Source of the DNA: Liolophura sinensis
Taxonomy: Eukaryota > Mollusca > Polyplacophora > Chitonida > Chitonidae
Direction of reading: 5' to 3'
DNA: 64,000 nucleotides
Assembly (NCBI RefSeq): GCF_032854445.1
Contig: NC_088302.1
Span: 54,910,237 to 54,974,236 of the forward strand
Position numbers and translations under genes: made by a program. This document shows positions 13,801 through 21,915 of the stretch, in pieces; positions within the stretch are counted from its first letter, which is position 1, and each line of letters starts with the position of its first letter. The notes under the pieces are model-generated. The model ran no database searches, was not told the DNA's origin, and worked only from the letters and a program-made list of their open reading frames with translations.

Positions 13801-16800
13801 AAAACGAAGTGCCTGAAGTAAGCCAGTCTAACTGAACTTTCCCATGGATGTCACACATTTATATTGTTGAAGTCAGCATGTGTATGCCAAATGGAATAGC
13901 TGCTTGTCTGATGGGGCTCAAGACATTATTACTATTGTGTTTAGCATGGGATCCAAGTGAAGGGGCGTGAACAACAGAGCTCTGTAAACATCCCACCAAG
14001 CTTCTACCAGCACCACTGGGATATAACCTAAAAATGTTGAAGCTATTTTTAATAAATCGTATACAAAGAGGCAAAAGGCCACTGGAGGGCAAAATGTAGA
14101 ATAGTAAACAATTCTGGATAATTTCCATGATTGTAGATGTACCTCGTCATGCAGGTAGACCACCTTATGGATAGCAATCATTTCTGGATAATTTCCATGA
14201 TTGTAGATGTACCTCATCATGCAGGTAAACCACCTTATGGATAGCAATCATTTCTGGATAATTTCCGTGATTGTAGATGTACCTCATCATGCAGGTAGAC
14301 CGCCTCATGGATAGCAATCATTTCTGGATAATTTCCATGATTGTAGATGTACCTCATTATGCAGGTAGACCACCTTATAGATAGCAATCATTTCTGGATA
14401 ATTTCCGTGATTGTAGATGTACCTCATCATGCAGGTAGACCACCTTATAGATAGCAATCATTTCTGGATAATTTCCATGATTGTAGATGTACCTCATCAT
14501 GCAGGTAGACCACCTTATAGATAGCAATCATTTCTGGATAATTTCCGTAATTATAGATGTACCTCATTATGCAGGTAGACCTCCTCATGGATAGCAATCA
14601 TTTCTGGATAATTTCCATGATTGTAGATGTACCTCATCATGCAGGTAAACCACCTTATGGATAGCAATCATTTTTGGATAATTTCCGTGATTGTAGATGT
14701 ACCTCATCATGCAGGTAAACCACCTTATGGATAGCAATCATTTCTGGATAATTTCCGTGATTGTAGATGTACCTCATCATGCAGGTAAACCACCTTATGG
14801 ATAGCAATCATTTCTGGATAATTTCCATGATTGTAGATGTACCTCATCATGCAGATAGACCACCTTATAGATAGCAATCATTTCTGGATAATTTCCGTGA
14901 TTGTAGATGTACCTCATCATGCAGGTAAACCACCTTATGGATAGCAATCATTTCTGGATAATTTCCGTAATTGTAGATGTACCTCATCATGCAGGTAAAC
15001 CACCTTATGGAAAGCAATCATTTCTGGATAATTTTCATGATTGTAGATGTACCTCATCATGCAGGTAGACCACCTTATAGATAGCAGTCATTTCTGGATA
15101 ATTTCCGTAATTGTAGATGTACCTCATCATGCAGGTAGACCTCCTCATGGATAGCAATCATTTCTGGATAATTTCCGTGATTGTAGATGTACCTCATCAT
15201 GCAGGTAAACCACTTTATGGATAGCAATCATTTCTGGATAATTTCCGTGATTGTAGATGTACCTCATCATGCAGGTAGACCACCTTATAGATAGCAATCA
15301 TTTCTGGATAATTTCCGTGATTGTAGATGTACCTCATCATGCAGGTAGACCTCCTCATGGATACCAATCATTTCTGGATAATTTCCATGATTGTAGATGT
15401 ACCTCATCATGCAGGTAGACCACCTTATAGATAGCAATCATTTCTGGATAATTTCCATGATTGTAGATGTACCTCATCATGCAGGTAGACCACCTTATGG
15501 ATAGCAATCATTTCTGGATAATTTCCGTAATTGTAGATGTACCTCATCATGCAGGTAAACCACCTTATGGATAGCAATCATTTCTGGATAATTTCCATGA
15601 TTGTAGATGTACCTCATCATGCAGGTAGACTACCTTATAGATAGCAATCATTTCTGGATAATTTCCGTGATTGTAGATGTACCTCATCATGCAGGTAGAC
15701 CGCCTCATGGATAGCAATCATTTCTGGATAATTTCCATGATTGTAGATGTACCTCATTATGCAGGTAGACCACCTTATAGATAGCAATCATTTCTGGATA
15801 ATTTCCGTGATTGTAGATGTACCTCATCATGCAGGTAAACCACCTTATAGATAGCAATCATTTCTGGATAATTTCCGTGATTGTAGATGTACCTCATTAT
15901 GCAGGTAGACCACCTTATAGATAGCAATCATTTCTGGATAATTTCCATGATTGTAGATGTACTTCATCATGCAGGTAAGCCACCTTATAGATAACAATCA
16001 TTTCTGGATAATTTCCGTGATTGTAGATGTACCTCATCATGCAGGTAGACCACCTTATAGATAGCAATCATTTCTGGATAATTTCCGTGATTGTAGATGT
16101 ACCTCATCATGCACGTAAACCACCTTATAGATAGCAATCATTTCTGGATAATTTCCGTGATTGTAGATGTACCTCATTATGCAGGTAGACCACCTTATAG
16201 ATAGCAATCATTTCTGGATAATTTCCATGATTGTAGATGTACTTCATCATGCAGGTAAACCACCTTATAGATAACAATCATTTCTGGATAATTTCCGTGA
16301 TTGTAGATGTACCTCATCATGCAGGTAAACCTCCTCATGGATAGCAATCATTTCTGGATAATTTCCATGATTGTAGATGTACCTCATTATGCAGGTAGAC
16401 CACCTTATAGATAGCAATCATTTCTGGATAATTTCCATGATTGTAGATGTACCTCATTATGGAGGTTGACCACCTCATGGATAGCAATCGTTTCGGGATA
16501 ATTTCCGTCATTGTACATGTATACCTGATTGCGTACTCACCATTCAGGTTGATCAACTCATGGATACTGATAGTAATCATTTCTGATTGTATATACCTAA
16601 TATATACATTTCCATTATTGTATAGGTTACCGTGTTGGATGCTTTCATCATAAATAGTCACTTCAGGATAATTTCCATGATTATTTCTACCTTACATGCT
16701 TCATGATGAATATCCTCATGACTGAAATGCCTCATTCTGGGAGCTCTGTTGATCAGTGAAGAGTATTTTTGGATTAGTTTGTTTTCCTAGTGGGAATATG

Positions 16801-18808
16801 TACATTTGAGTTCCAGGAGGAATATTTTATAACAATGACCTGCCTCTGTAAATGCACAGATGTGGGATAATCTAATGTCATTTACTGCAGGGATTATTTT
16901 TTTGTAATTTCCAAGACCACGCTCAGTGACCTCATCCTGAATGGTTTTCATTTGTGGATAACTTCCGTGACTGTTAAGACCTTGACCATGCTCGGTGACC
17001 TCATCGTGAAGGGTTTTCATTTGTGGATAGCTTCCATGAGTTTGTGTACCTTGGTGACCTCATCGTGAATGGTTTTATTTGTGGGCTTCCATGATTGTGT
17101 GTAAAGCTGTTTTCCTGCATAATGACATGTTTTCGTTTTTTGTATTGAAACTTATGCATTGATTGAAGGCATAGGATATTGACTTCTGAGCTTCAGATAA
17201 AATGTTTGAGAAACCATTCTCTGACAGGCTAATGATACGTGTAGCTCACAGTAAAACACAGGTGTGGTGGCATGAATACCTGTAGCTTTGACTTTGGGTA
17301 TCTGTTATGTGGACCTGAGTACTGCTTGACATCTTTTTCGATTTGTATGAATCAGGTGACATGTGTATTTTCATTTTCTCTTATTTGTTTATGGTTTCCA
17401 GGAGCACCATGGGTTTCCAGCCAAATCGGTCGTGATGGGAGTCAAAATGATCTACATTCCACAGATGCCCAGTCACAGTAAGCGCCTCGGACAAACGTAA
17501 GTGTTTAGCAAAAATATCAGCTGACTTCACATGGAGTGGATAAAAGATTTTCCTATTTTGTGGATAATCTGAGGGATTCCTGTGTGTTACAGGATGGTGA
17601 AGCTGCTAAAGCCATCCCCTGATCTTCAGTAGAGGAATATCTTAGTGTGTTATTGTATCCTGTGTTTGTGTTACAGGATGGTGAAGCTGCTGAAGCCATC
17701 CCCTGAGATTCAGAATAGGTTACCTTAGGGTGTTACTCTACACTGTGTTTGTGTTACAGGATGGTGAAGCTACTGAAGCCATCCTCTGAGCTTCAGAATA
17801 GGTGTACCTTAGTGTGTTACAGTATCCTGTGTTTGTGTTACAGGATGGTGCAGCTGCTGAAGCCATCCCCTGAGCTTAAGTAGAGGTGTACCTTTGGGTG
17901 TTCCTGTACACTGTGTTTGTGTTACAGGATGGTTGAAGCTGCTGAAGCCATCTCCTGAGCTTTAGTAGAGGTATATCTTAGGGTGTTCCTGTACACTGTG
18001 TTTGTGTTACAGGATGGTTGAAGCTGCTGAAGCCATCCCCTGAGCTTCAGTAGAGGAGTACCTTAGGGTGTTACTGTAAACTGTGTTTGTGTTACAGGAT
18101 GGTGAAGCTGCTGAAGCCATCTCCTGAGGTTCAGTAGAGGTATATCTTAGTGTGTTATTGTATCCCGTGTTTGTGTTACAGGATGGTGAAGCTGCTGAAG
18201 CCATCCCCTGAGGTTCAGTAGAGGTATATCTTAGTGTGTTACTGTATCCCGTGTTTGTGTTACAGGATGGTGAAGCTGCTGAAGCTGCCTCCTGAGCTTC
18301 AGTAGAGGTATATCTTTTGTGTTACTGTGTCATGTTTTTGTGTTACAGGATGGTGAAGCTGCTGAAACCATCTCCTGAGCTTCAGTAGAAGTATATCTTA
18401 GTGTGTTACTGTATCCTGTGTTTGTGTTACAGGATGGTGAAGGTGCTAAAGGTATCCCCTGAGCTTCAGAATAGGTGTACGTTAGGGTGTTACTGTACAC
18501 TGTGTTTGTGTTACAGGATGGTGAAGCTGCTGAAGCCATCCCCTGAGCTTCAGAATAGGTGTACCTTAGGGTGTTACTGTGTCATGTTTTTGTGTTACAG
18601 GATGGTTGAAGCCATCCCCTGAGCTTCAGAATAGGTTTACCTTAGGTGTTACAGTATCCTGTGTTTGTGTTACAGGATGGTGAAGCTGCTGAAGCCGTCT
18701 CCTGACCAGAAGTATGCAGACCTTGTTGTGTTGTTTGAAAGTGACAAGCAGGAAGATGAAGAAGACGATGTGTCTGGACCAATAGTGCGTTACTACTTCA
18801 ACAGCTGA
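1716..18808 (+). CDS. UBA6: UBA6-like ubiquitin-activating enzyme E1, 3' half (12 exons)
   Basis: Seen: exons 1716-1844, 3412-3463, 4055-4118, 4769-4838, 5616-5687, 9030-9153, 10207-10286, 11364-11477, 11745-11872, 12380-12467, 17402-17496 and 18676-18808 all have GT..AG borders and join in phase to 1149 nt (382 residues and TGA). Landmarks in order are [69 protein letters not shown] and a C-terminal VRYYFNS. Family knowledge: this matches the end of an E1, namely the second catalytic-cysteine half-domain tail, the active adenylation domain and the ubiquitin-fold domain that recruits the E2. Residue choice ([14 protein letters not shown]-terminal YYF) fits UBA6 better than UBA1. UBA6 is about 1050 residues in vertebrates, so about two thirds, including the catalytic cysteine, lies left of the window. 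UBA6 activates ubiquitin in the cytosol and in vertebrates also FAT10; it is absent from fly and nematode. The introns are unusually full of tandem arrays built around splice sites. Confidence 0.93.
2080..2960 (+). pseudogene. decayed Tc1/mariner transposase inside UBA6 intron
   Basis: Pieces in shifting frames recall a Tc1-type transposase read left to right. A helix-turn-helix-like start lies near 2120-2290, then a VFSDES-like block near 2445-2465, a [11 protein letters not shown] block at about 2560-2595, and [11 protein letters not shown] followed by WLSRSPDLS at about 2720-2820. The last two correspond to the second-Asp and third-acidic-residue part of the DD34E catalytic domain. There are several frameshifts and stops, and the terminal Glu region is not recognisable. 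Terminal inverted repeats were not identified, so the outer borders are approximate. It is a dead insertion on the same strand as the host gene. Confidence 0.8.
3412..3463 (+). CDS. UBA6: UBA6 exon b
   Basis: 52 nt, phase 0 to 1. Acceptor tttctttacag, donor gtaagt at 3464. Encodes [17 protein letters not shown], the short E1 segment before FWQSPKRPP. Confidence 0.9.
4055..4118 (+). CDS. UBA6: UBA6 exon c
   Basis: 64 nt, phase 1 to 2. Acceptor ctgtttcag, donor gtgagt at 4119. Encodes [20 protein letters not shown]. The FW-x-SPKR-P block is typical of E1 enzymes. Confidence 0.92.
4165..4305 (+). mobile_element. SINE fragment with Nin-DC-type 3' domain
   Basis: Shares with the copies at 34050 and 58664 the run from gaagatct..cagcaacctg through gaaatattcttgagta to gcgtaaaacat..caaataaataaat. 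The tRNA-like head is missing. The domain resembles the deeply conserved Nin-DC SINE domain described from molluscs and other metazoans; that name is from memory of the family, not a search. Confidence 0.75.
4495..4640 (+). mobile_element. tRNA-derived SINE, degraded copy
   Basis: Diverged copy of the family at 11019-11349. Shared blocks are the gggtca head, the cttggc..tcagca block, tcagtataatg and ggaagtcgtctcagtgaagcagca. It lacks the A-box end. Confidence 0.5.
4769..4838 (+). CDS. UBA6: UBA6 exon d
   Basis: 70 nt, phase 2 to 0. Acceptor tttccctcag, donor gtgagt at 4839. Together with the previous exon it restores the Met codon and encodes [20 protein letters not shown] and then TPQ, the E1 segment after the FD-x-x-NP block. 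Confidence 0.92.
5038..5395 (+). mobile_element. tRNA-derived SINE, family of 11019-11349
   Basis: The B-box-like gatcaaacctgg lies near 5100. The body with cttggcgctcagcactgaga, tcagtataatgtgactgag and gcagcactttggcggcattg follows, and the end is ctgagaaattgttaagtact plus a cattcattca tail. Orientation is the same as the host gene. Confidence 0.75.
5616..5687 (+). CDS. UBA6: UBA6 exon e
   Basis: 24 codons, phase 0/0. Acceptor gttactag, donor gtgagg at 5688. Encodes [19 protein letters not shown] and then RPANK. The intron becomes a purine minisatellite from its first bases, so the donor context itself (aagGTGAGGAGTAGG) is part of the repeat. Confidence 0.9.
5688..7105 (+). repeat. purine-rich minisatellite starting at a 5' splice site
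   Basis: About 1.4 kb made of A and G with isolated T on the + strand. The 18-19-bp submotif is like gtaggaggagtaaggaggg. A longer unit recurs about ten times: gtagtggagtgggaggagta, attagggtaggagtagtggg, then several submotifs. It begins at intron base +1 of the exon ending at 5687. Many submotifs carry a GTAAGG resembling a donor. The G-runs could form quadruplexes or triplexes on the transcript strand. The 188-codon open frame on the - strand (Pro/Ser/Thr/Tyr/Leu only) is a by-product of the repeat. Confidence 0.95.
7106..8169 (+). other. UBA6 intron stretch without recognised feature
   Basis: AT-rich unique-looking sequence with a short A-run near 7635. No exon with a UBA6-like translation and flanking splice sites was found. 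Confidence 0.6.
8170..8912 (+). repeat. 73-bp tandem array with acceptor-like units
   Basis: About ten copies of a 73-bp unit: aacactgatcagatgagtta, then tcatactgttagagtgtaat, atgtttgtgctcctacag and (a/g)agttacagctgacc. Each unit contains a pyrimidine-leaning tract ending in (c/t)(t/c/a)acag, like a 3' splice site. It sits about 120 bp upstream of the exon at 9030, but its unit does not match that exon. Confidence 0.93.
9030..9153 (+). CDS. UBA6: UBA6 exon f
   Basis: 124 nt, phase 0 to 1. Acceptor atttttcag, donor gtaagt at 9154. Encodes the poorly conserved acidic stretch [13 protein letters not shown] through SGKLEQL that precedes the FEKDDD block. Its final nine bases and donor are the seed of the array that follows. 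Reading through the donor gives Ser-Lys-stop. Confidence 0.88.
9143..9880 (+). repeat. UBA6: 88/94-bp array duplicating the exon f 5' splice site
   Basis: Authentic donor gtaagtag is at 9154. Identical aacaactca-gtaagtag junctions recur at 9248, 9342, 9436, 9524, 9618, 9706 and 9794. Spacing is 94 or 88 bp, the difference being one extra acatgt. Each unit also contains ttctctaacag, an acceptor-like string, 25-31 bp before the donor copy. Unit bodies are nearly identical, so the array is young or homogenised. Confidence 0.97.
10207..10286 (+). CDS. UBA6: UBA6 exon g
   Basis: 80 nt, phase 1 to 0. Acceptor attgtttcag, donor gtatgt at 10287. Encodes [20 protein letters not shown] and then FITAAS, the most conserved motif of the active adenylation domain in this part of the E1. 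Confidence 0.95.
10395..10490 (-). mobile_element. Nin-DC-type SINE fragment, reverse
   Basis: Reverse complement of the shared SINE tail: tatttatttatttggctggt, gtttcaggccgtactcagga, then cagccagtataatggtggga. Only the 3' domain remains. A 37-bp repeat starts directly beside it. Confidence 0.65.
10495..10615. repeat. 37-bp tandem repeat, about 3.3 copies
   Basis: Unit aaccaaaagatctgaacagt plus aatatgacaaatggtgt, starting at 10495, 10532 and 10569 with a partial fourth. Copies are practically identical. Confidence 0.93.
11019..11349 (+). mobile_element. tRNA-derived SINE inserted at a UBA6 3' splice site
   Basis: Complete-looking copy. The tRNA-like head has an A-box-like tggctgactggttagagtg and a B-box-like ggatcaaaccc (11027-11078). 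A body shared with 5038-5395 follows, ending in an attcattcactcaatcat tail. It is flanked by the 15-bp direct repeat tcttattttgacaga at 11004-11018 and 11350-11364, the expected target-site duplication. The duplicated sequence contains the pyrimidine-rich tract and AG of the exon at 11364 plus that exon's first base. Confidence 0.93.
11364..11477 (+). CDS. UBA6: UBA6 exon h (adenylation domain)
   Basis: 38 codons, phase 0/0. Acceptor ttattttgacag, donor gtaaga at 11478. Encodes [19 protein letters not shown] and [19 protein letters not shown], a hallmark of E1 adenylation domains. Its acceptor is the downstream copy of a SINE target-site duplication. Confidence 0.95.
11745..11872 (+). CDS. 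UBA6: UBA6 exon i (start of ubiquitin-fold domain)
   Basis: 128 nt, phase 0 to 2. Acceptor tttatttgcag, donor gtcagc at 11873. Encodes [18 protein letters not shown] and [20 protein letters not shown], ending EP. The open frame continues about 220 bp past this donor, but the E1 similarity stops there, and the donor joins in phase to the next exon (AG+A giving Arg). Confidence 0.88.
12380..12467 (+). CDS. UBA6: UBA6 exon j (ubiquitin-fold domain)
   Basis: 88 nt, phase 2 to 0. Acceptor ggctttcag, donor gtaagt at 12468. Encodes [20 protein letters not shown] and LKQFLSYFK, the W-D-x-W region of the E1 ubiquitin-fold domain. Confidence 0.93.
12468..14108 (+). other. UBA6 intron stretch without recognised feature
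   Basis: Unique-looking AT-rich sequence. Short open frames on both strands around 12.9-13.3 kb lack family resemblance and splice context. Confidence 0.6.
14109..16490. repeat. 70-bp satellite-like array, about 34 copies
   Basis: Exact 70-bp periodicity. Unit is atttctggataatttccatg, attgtagatgtacctcatca, tgcaggtagaccaccttatg, gatagcaatc. Variable sites recur in combinations (ccatga/ccgtga/ccgtaa; gtagac/gtaaac; ccacctta/cctcctca), showing multi-unit amplification. Each unit carries tgcag-GTARAC, weakly donor-like. No match to a neighbouring exon was seen. Confidence 0.97.
16491..17100. repeat. diverged edge of the 70-bp array
   Basis: Recognisable but heavily mutated units (ggataatttcc, ggataacttccgtgactg, cctcatcgtgaa) continue past the homogeneous block. 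The right edge is older or no longer homogenised; the left edge stops abruptly. Confidence 0.75.
17402..17496 (+). CDS. UBA6: UBA6 exon k (ubiquitin-fold domain)
   Basis: 95 nt, phase 0 to 2. Acceptor atggtttccag, donor gtaagt at 17497. Encodes [20 protein letters not shown] and [11 protein letters not shown], the V-x-G-x-K-x-x-Y-x-P region of the E1 C terminus. The last two bases (ac) complete a Thr codon with the first G of the final exon. Confidence 0.92.
17575..18675 (+). repeat. UBA6: 84-bp array of duplicated 3' splice site plus exon start
   Basis: The string tgtgttacag-gatggtgaagctgctgaagcc, which begins the last exon at 18676, recurs upstream. AG ends lie at 17592, 17676, 17759, 17843, 17927, 18012, 18097, 18181, 18265, 18348, 18432, 18516 and 18600: thirteen copies, spacing 83-85 bp, then the authentic site at 18675. 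Similarity to the real exon covers about 30 nt and then diverges (cctgagcttcagtagag against cctgaccagaagtatg). Spliced from exon k, most copies would read [13 protein letters not shown]-stop or a close variant. Three copies (17927, 18012, 18600) have an extra T that shifts frame. Confidence 0.97.
18676..18808 (+). CDS. UBA6: UBA6 terminal exon l with stop
   Basis: 133 nt from phase 2, ending TGA at 18806-18808. Encodes [20 protein letters not shown], then an acidic [11 protein letters not shown] stretch, then [12 protein letters not shown], matching the C terminus of E1 ubiquitin-fold domains. It is the only member of the fourteen-site series whose downstream sequence keeps the full domain. 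Confidence 0.94.
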
Positions 18809-19085
18809 AGACTGGTTGTGCTCAGGCGTTGTTTCATGCATGACAGGCTTAGATAGGTTAGGTTTCTTCAGGAGAGTGCACATGCTCTAGGACTACTCCT
18901 GTTGTTAGTATGGTGAACATGAACGTGTTGACAAGGATGGATAGGTGGGGATAGCAGCCTTTAGTGCCTGGTGAACTTTTTTTGACAAACCTGGTGACTA
19001 CTAAATGTGCTTGTGGAAGTACAGGCACAGTGTAATGCTGGGAAGAAGTTATTTTCTTTCCAATAAATTTATCTTAAATTGAAGT
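18809..19085 (+). other. UBA6: UBA6 3' UTR with candidate poly(A) signal
   Basis: Follows the stop codon. AATAAA at 19062-19067 is the first canonical polyadenylation signal after the stop. The cleavage site is not determinable from sequence alone. Confidence 0.6.
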
Positions 19086-19594
19086 TTAATCTGTTTGGAA
19101 ATATGTTCTGGAGATTGATGAGTAAGGATGAATTGCCAAATTAACATGACTTTCATATCAGGAATTATTTATGAAATTCTGTAAAATGAATGAAAAAAGA
19201 AAGAATAGTCTCCCCACTGTTATCATTTCTGTGATATTCAATGAAAAATCATTTAGTTTAGGTAATCTTTTATTAGTTTGATGTCATCTGTATAACTGAG
19301 TTATACATTTATGCACATATATGAGGTGGTTTAGGTGTTAGAAAGCCCAGGCAGTACACCGGCAAGTAATGAAACTGATATACAGAACTTCTGAGAATAT
19401 AATTAAATTAATGTGTATGTTGTTTTATGACCAAAATAATGTCTAACCCAAAGCCGACCTTAATCATTTGACCTAATTTGCTGCCATCGGCTCCTTTTCT
19501 GTAAGCATAATTAACCTAGACCTGTCGTTACAGGTTCCTGGTAGATTTTTGATATTAAAATGAGATGGTTAATAAGCTCTGATTACATGTATGT

Positions 19595-20060
19595 GTGTCT
19601 TGATAAGGCTTTTGAGGGATATAATAGTCAGTGTTCTGTTGATAAGGCTATTGATGGATGTGATGAAATGAGTGTTCTGTTGATAAGGCCATTGATGGAT
19701 ATGATGAAGTCAGTGTTCTGTTGATAAGGCTATTGAGGGATATAATAGTCAGTGTTCTGTTGATAAGGCTATTGATTGATATGATGAAGTCAGTGTTCTG
19801 TTGGTAAGGCCTTTTTTGGTGGATATGATGAAGTCAGTGATCTGTTGATAAGGCTATTGATGGATATGATTAAGTCAGTATTCTGTTCATAGGCTTTTGA
19901 TGGATATGATGAAGTCAGTGTTCTGTTAATAAGGCTATTGATGGATATGATGAAGTCAGTGTTCTGTTAATAAGGCTATTGATGGATATGATGAAGTCAG
20001 TGATCTGTTGATAAGGCTATTGATGGATATGATGAAGTCAGTTTTCTGTTGATAAGGCTT
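19595..20060. repeat. 41-bp tandem array, about 11 copies
   Basis: Unit gataaggctattgatggata plus tgatgaagtcagtgttctgtt. Copies differ by single substitutions and small indels. It lies just downstream of UBA6. Confidence 0.93.
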
Positions 20061-20676
20061 ATCGAATCTGATGATATGTTTTGCTTAGTGTCATTTCTAG
20101 ATATTGATATTGGTGTTCATGTATGTGTTCATAGTGACTGTAAGATTTCACTGTGATATTATAATATGTACTCCTAAAATTGTGCTGTGCACCAAAATTC
20201 CTGGTTATGCTTAATATTCCGTTACAGATAAATGCAAATTTGGAGTGCATTTGTAAAAAAAATAAGGTATACAGATCCTTGGAATCGAAATCAAATTGCC
20301 ATCACTAGCTGACTGTTTAGACAAGAGATGTTACCAGAATTTATGCCAGTTGTGTTGCTCATTTAATGGAAAGTGAAAGTATGTCAGTTGATGACATTAA
20401 CAGCTATTGGCAAGCAACAATCCTTTATAAGATTTATCCTTTTTATAAGATGCCATGAAACACATACATTTATTGTATTTTCTTCTTGACTCTAACAGTT
20501 CAAAAAGTTTAAATTCTGCACACGCAAATCAAAGTAAATATGAAGTTTGTTTGTTTTGTTGCTTTGGATAAGATTATGTTATACATTTGAATGTACTGAT
20601 ATAAACAGTTTGTATGTGCTTGTGTGTTAGTAACATGGACTCCAGAAAGTGAATTCAGTGCTCAATTCGATGTACA

Positions 20677-20749
20677 GATACCAAATAAAATACAAAATTA
20701 TTTATATGCATGCATACCTCTATTCTTTTTATGTTTTGTATTTGGTATC
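20677..20749. repeat. short inverted repeat (hairpin)
   Basis: Left arm gataccaaataaaatacaaaa and right arm ttttgtatttggtatc pair over about 16 bp around a 35-bp AT-rich loop. A possible remnant of a foldback element. Confidence 0.7.
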
Positions 20750-21069
20750 ATGGAAAGTTTTAGACAGCGCATAAGGGTGATAAAAAAGTAATAATTTCTG
20801 TTTATTTCACTTCCAGGCAAGTTGAACACTATTTGGAAAATGAATACAGATGCATGGTTTTTTCAGGTATAAATATTCTTCATACATTCTATTATTCAAA
20901 TCCGTGTGGAAACATTTAGTTTGAAATAACTATGTGCTAGTCTCTATAGTGCCTAGGCGCATATTATTGGTTAAAGTTTTACTACTATTGTAAAGATGCC
21001 TGCTGTTTTACCATCAGATATTGGGATAAGAGTATACAGCCATTCAAAGAATTGATCATCATACATGAT

Positions 21070-21915
21070 GATGAGCTCCCAGGTGCCACCGCCCCTGGGC
21101 TGTCAGCACACTTGAAAGGCCCTAGTTGCCTCCCATGTTCCACTGCGCCTGAGCTGTCCGCACACTTGGAGTGCCCTCGTTGGTTCCCAGGTTCCCCTGC
21201 CACTGCCCCTAAGCTGTCAGCACACTTGAAAGGCCCTAGTTGCCTCCCATGTTCCACTGCGCCTGAGCTGTCCGCACACTTGGAGTGCCCTCGTTGGTTC
21301 CCAGGTTCCCCTGCCACTGCCCCTAAGCTGTCAGCACACTTGAAAGGCCCTAGTTGCCTCCCATGTTCCACTGCGTCTGAGCTGTCAGCACACTTGGAGT
21401 GCCCTCGTTGGTTCCCAGGTTCCCCTGCCACTGAGCTGTCAGCATACTTAGAGTGCCCTGGCTGCACCATGCCTGAGCTGTCCGCTGGCTCCCAGGTTCC
21501 CCTGAGCTGTCAGCACACTTGGAGTGCCCTCGCTGGCTCCCAGATTCCCCCGCCACTGAGCTGTTTGCACACTTGAAGTGCCCTCACTGGCTCCGAGGTT
21601 CCCCCGCAACTGAGCTGTCAGCACACTTGGAGTGCCCTCACTGGCTCCCATGTTCCACTGCCCCTAAGCTGTCAGCCCACTTGGAGGTCCCTGGCAGGCT
21701 CCCAGGTTCCCCTGCCCATGAGCTGCCCGCACACATGGAGTGCCCTCGCTGGCTCCCAGGTTCTCTTGCTACTGAGCCCTCTGCACACTTGGAGTGCCTT
21801 CACTGGCTCCCATGTTCCCCCACCCCTGAGCTGTCAGGTCACTTGGAGTGCCCTTGCTGGCTCCTAGGTTCCCTCGCCACTGAGGTGTCTGCACACTTGG
21901 AGTGACTTCACTGGC
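21070..21915. repeat. 57-bp minisatellite (114-bp dimers), open on both strands
   Basis: Unit built on gagctgtcagcacacttgga, gtgccctcgctggctcccag, gttcccctgccactg. In the left part two monomer types alternate, giving 114-bp dimers; the right part is more diverged. Because 57 is divisible by three, long open frames occur on both strands (19-residue repeats such as ELSAHLECPRWLPGSPAT on +). No start context, splice sites or domain support a gene. Confidence 0.9.

Noticed and set aside
14109-16490. Regular array that could be mistaken for a CRISPR
   Set aside because: Units are contiguous 70-bp tandem repeats without unique spacers, in an animal intron with GT..AG exons on both sides.
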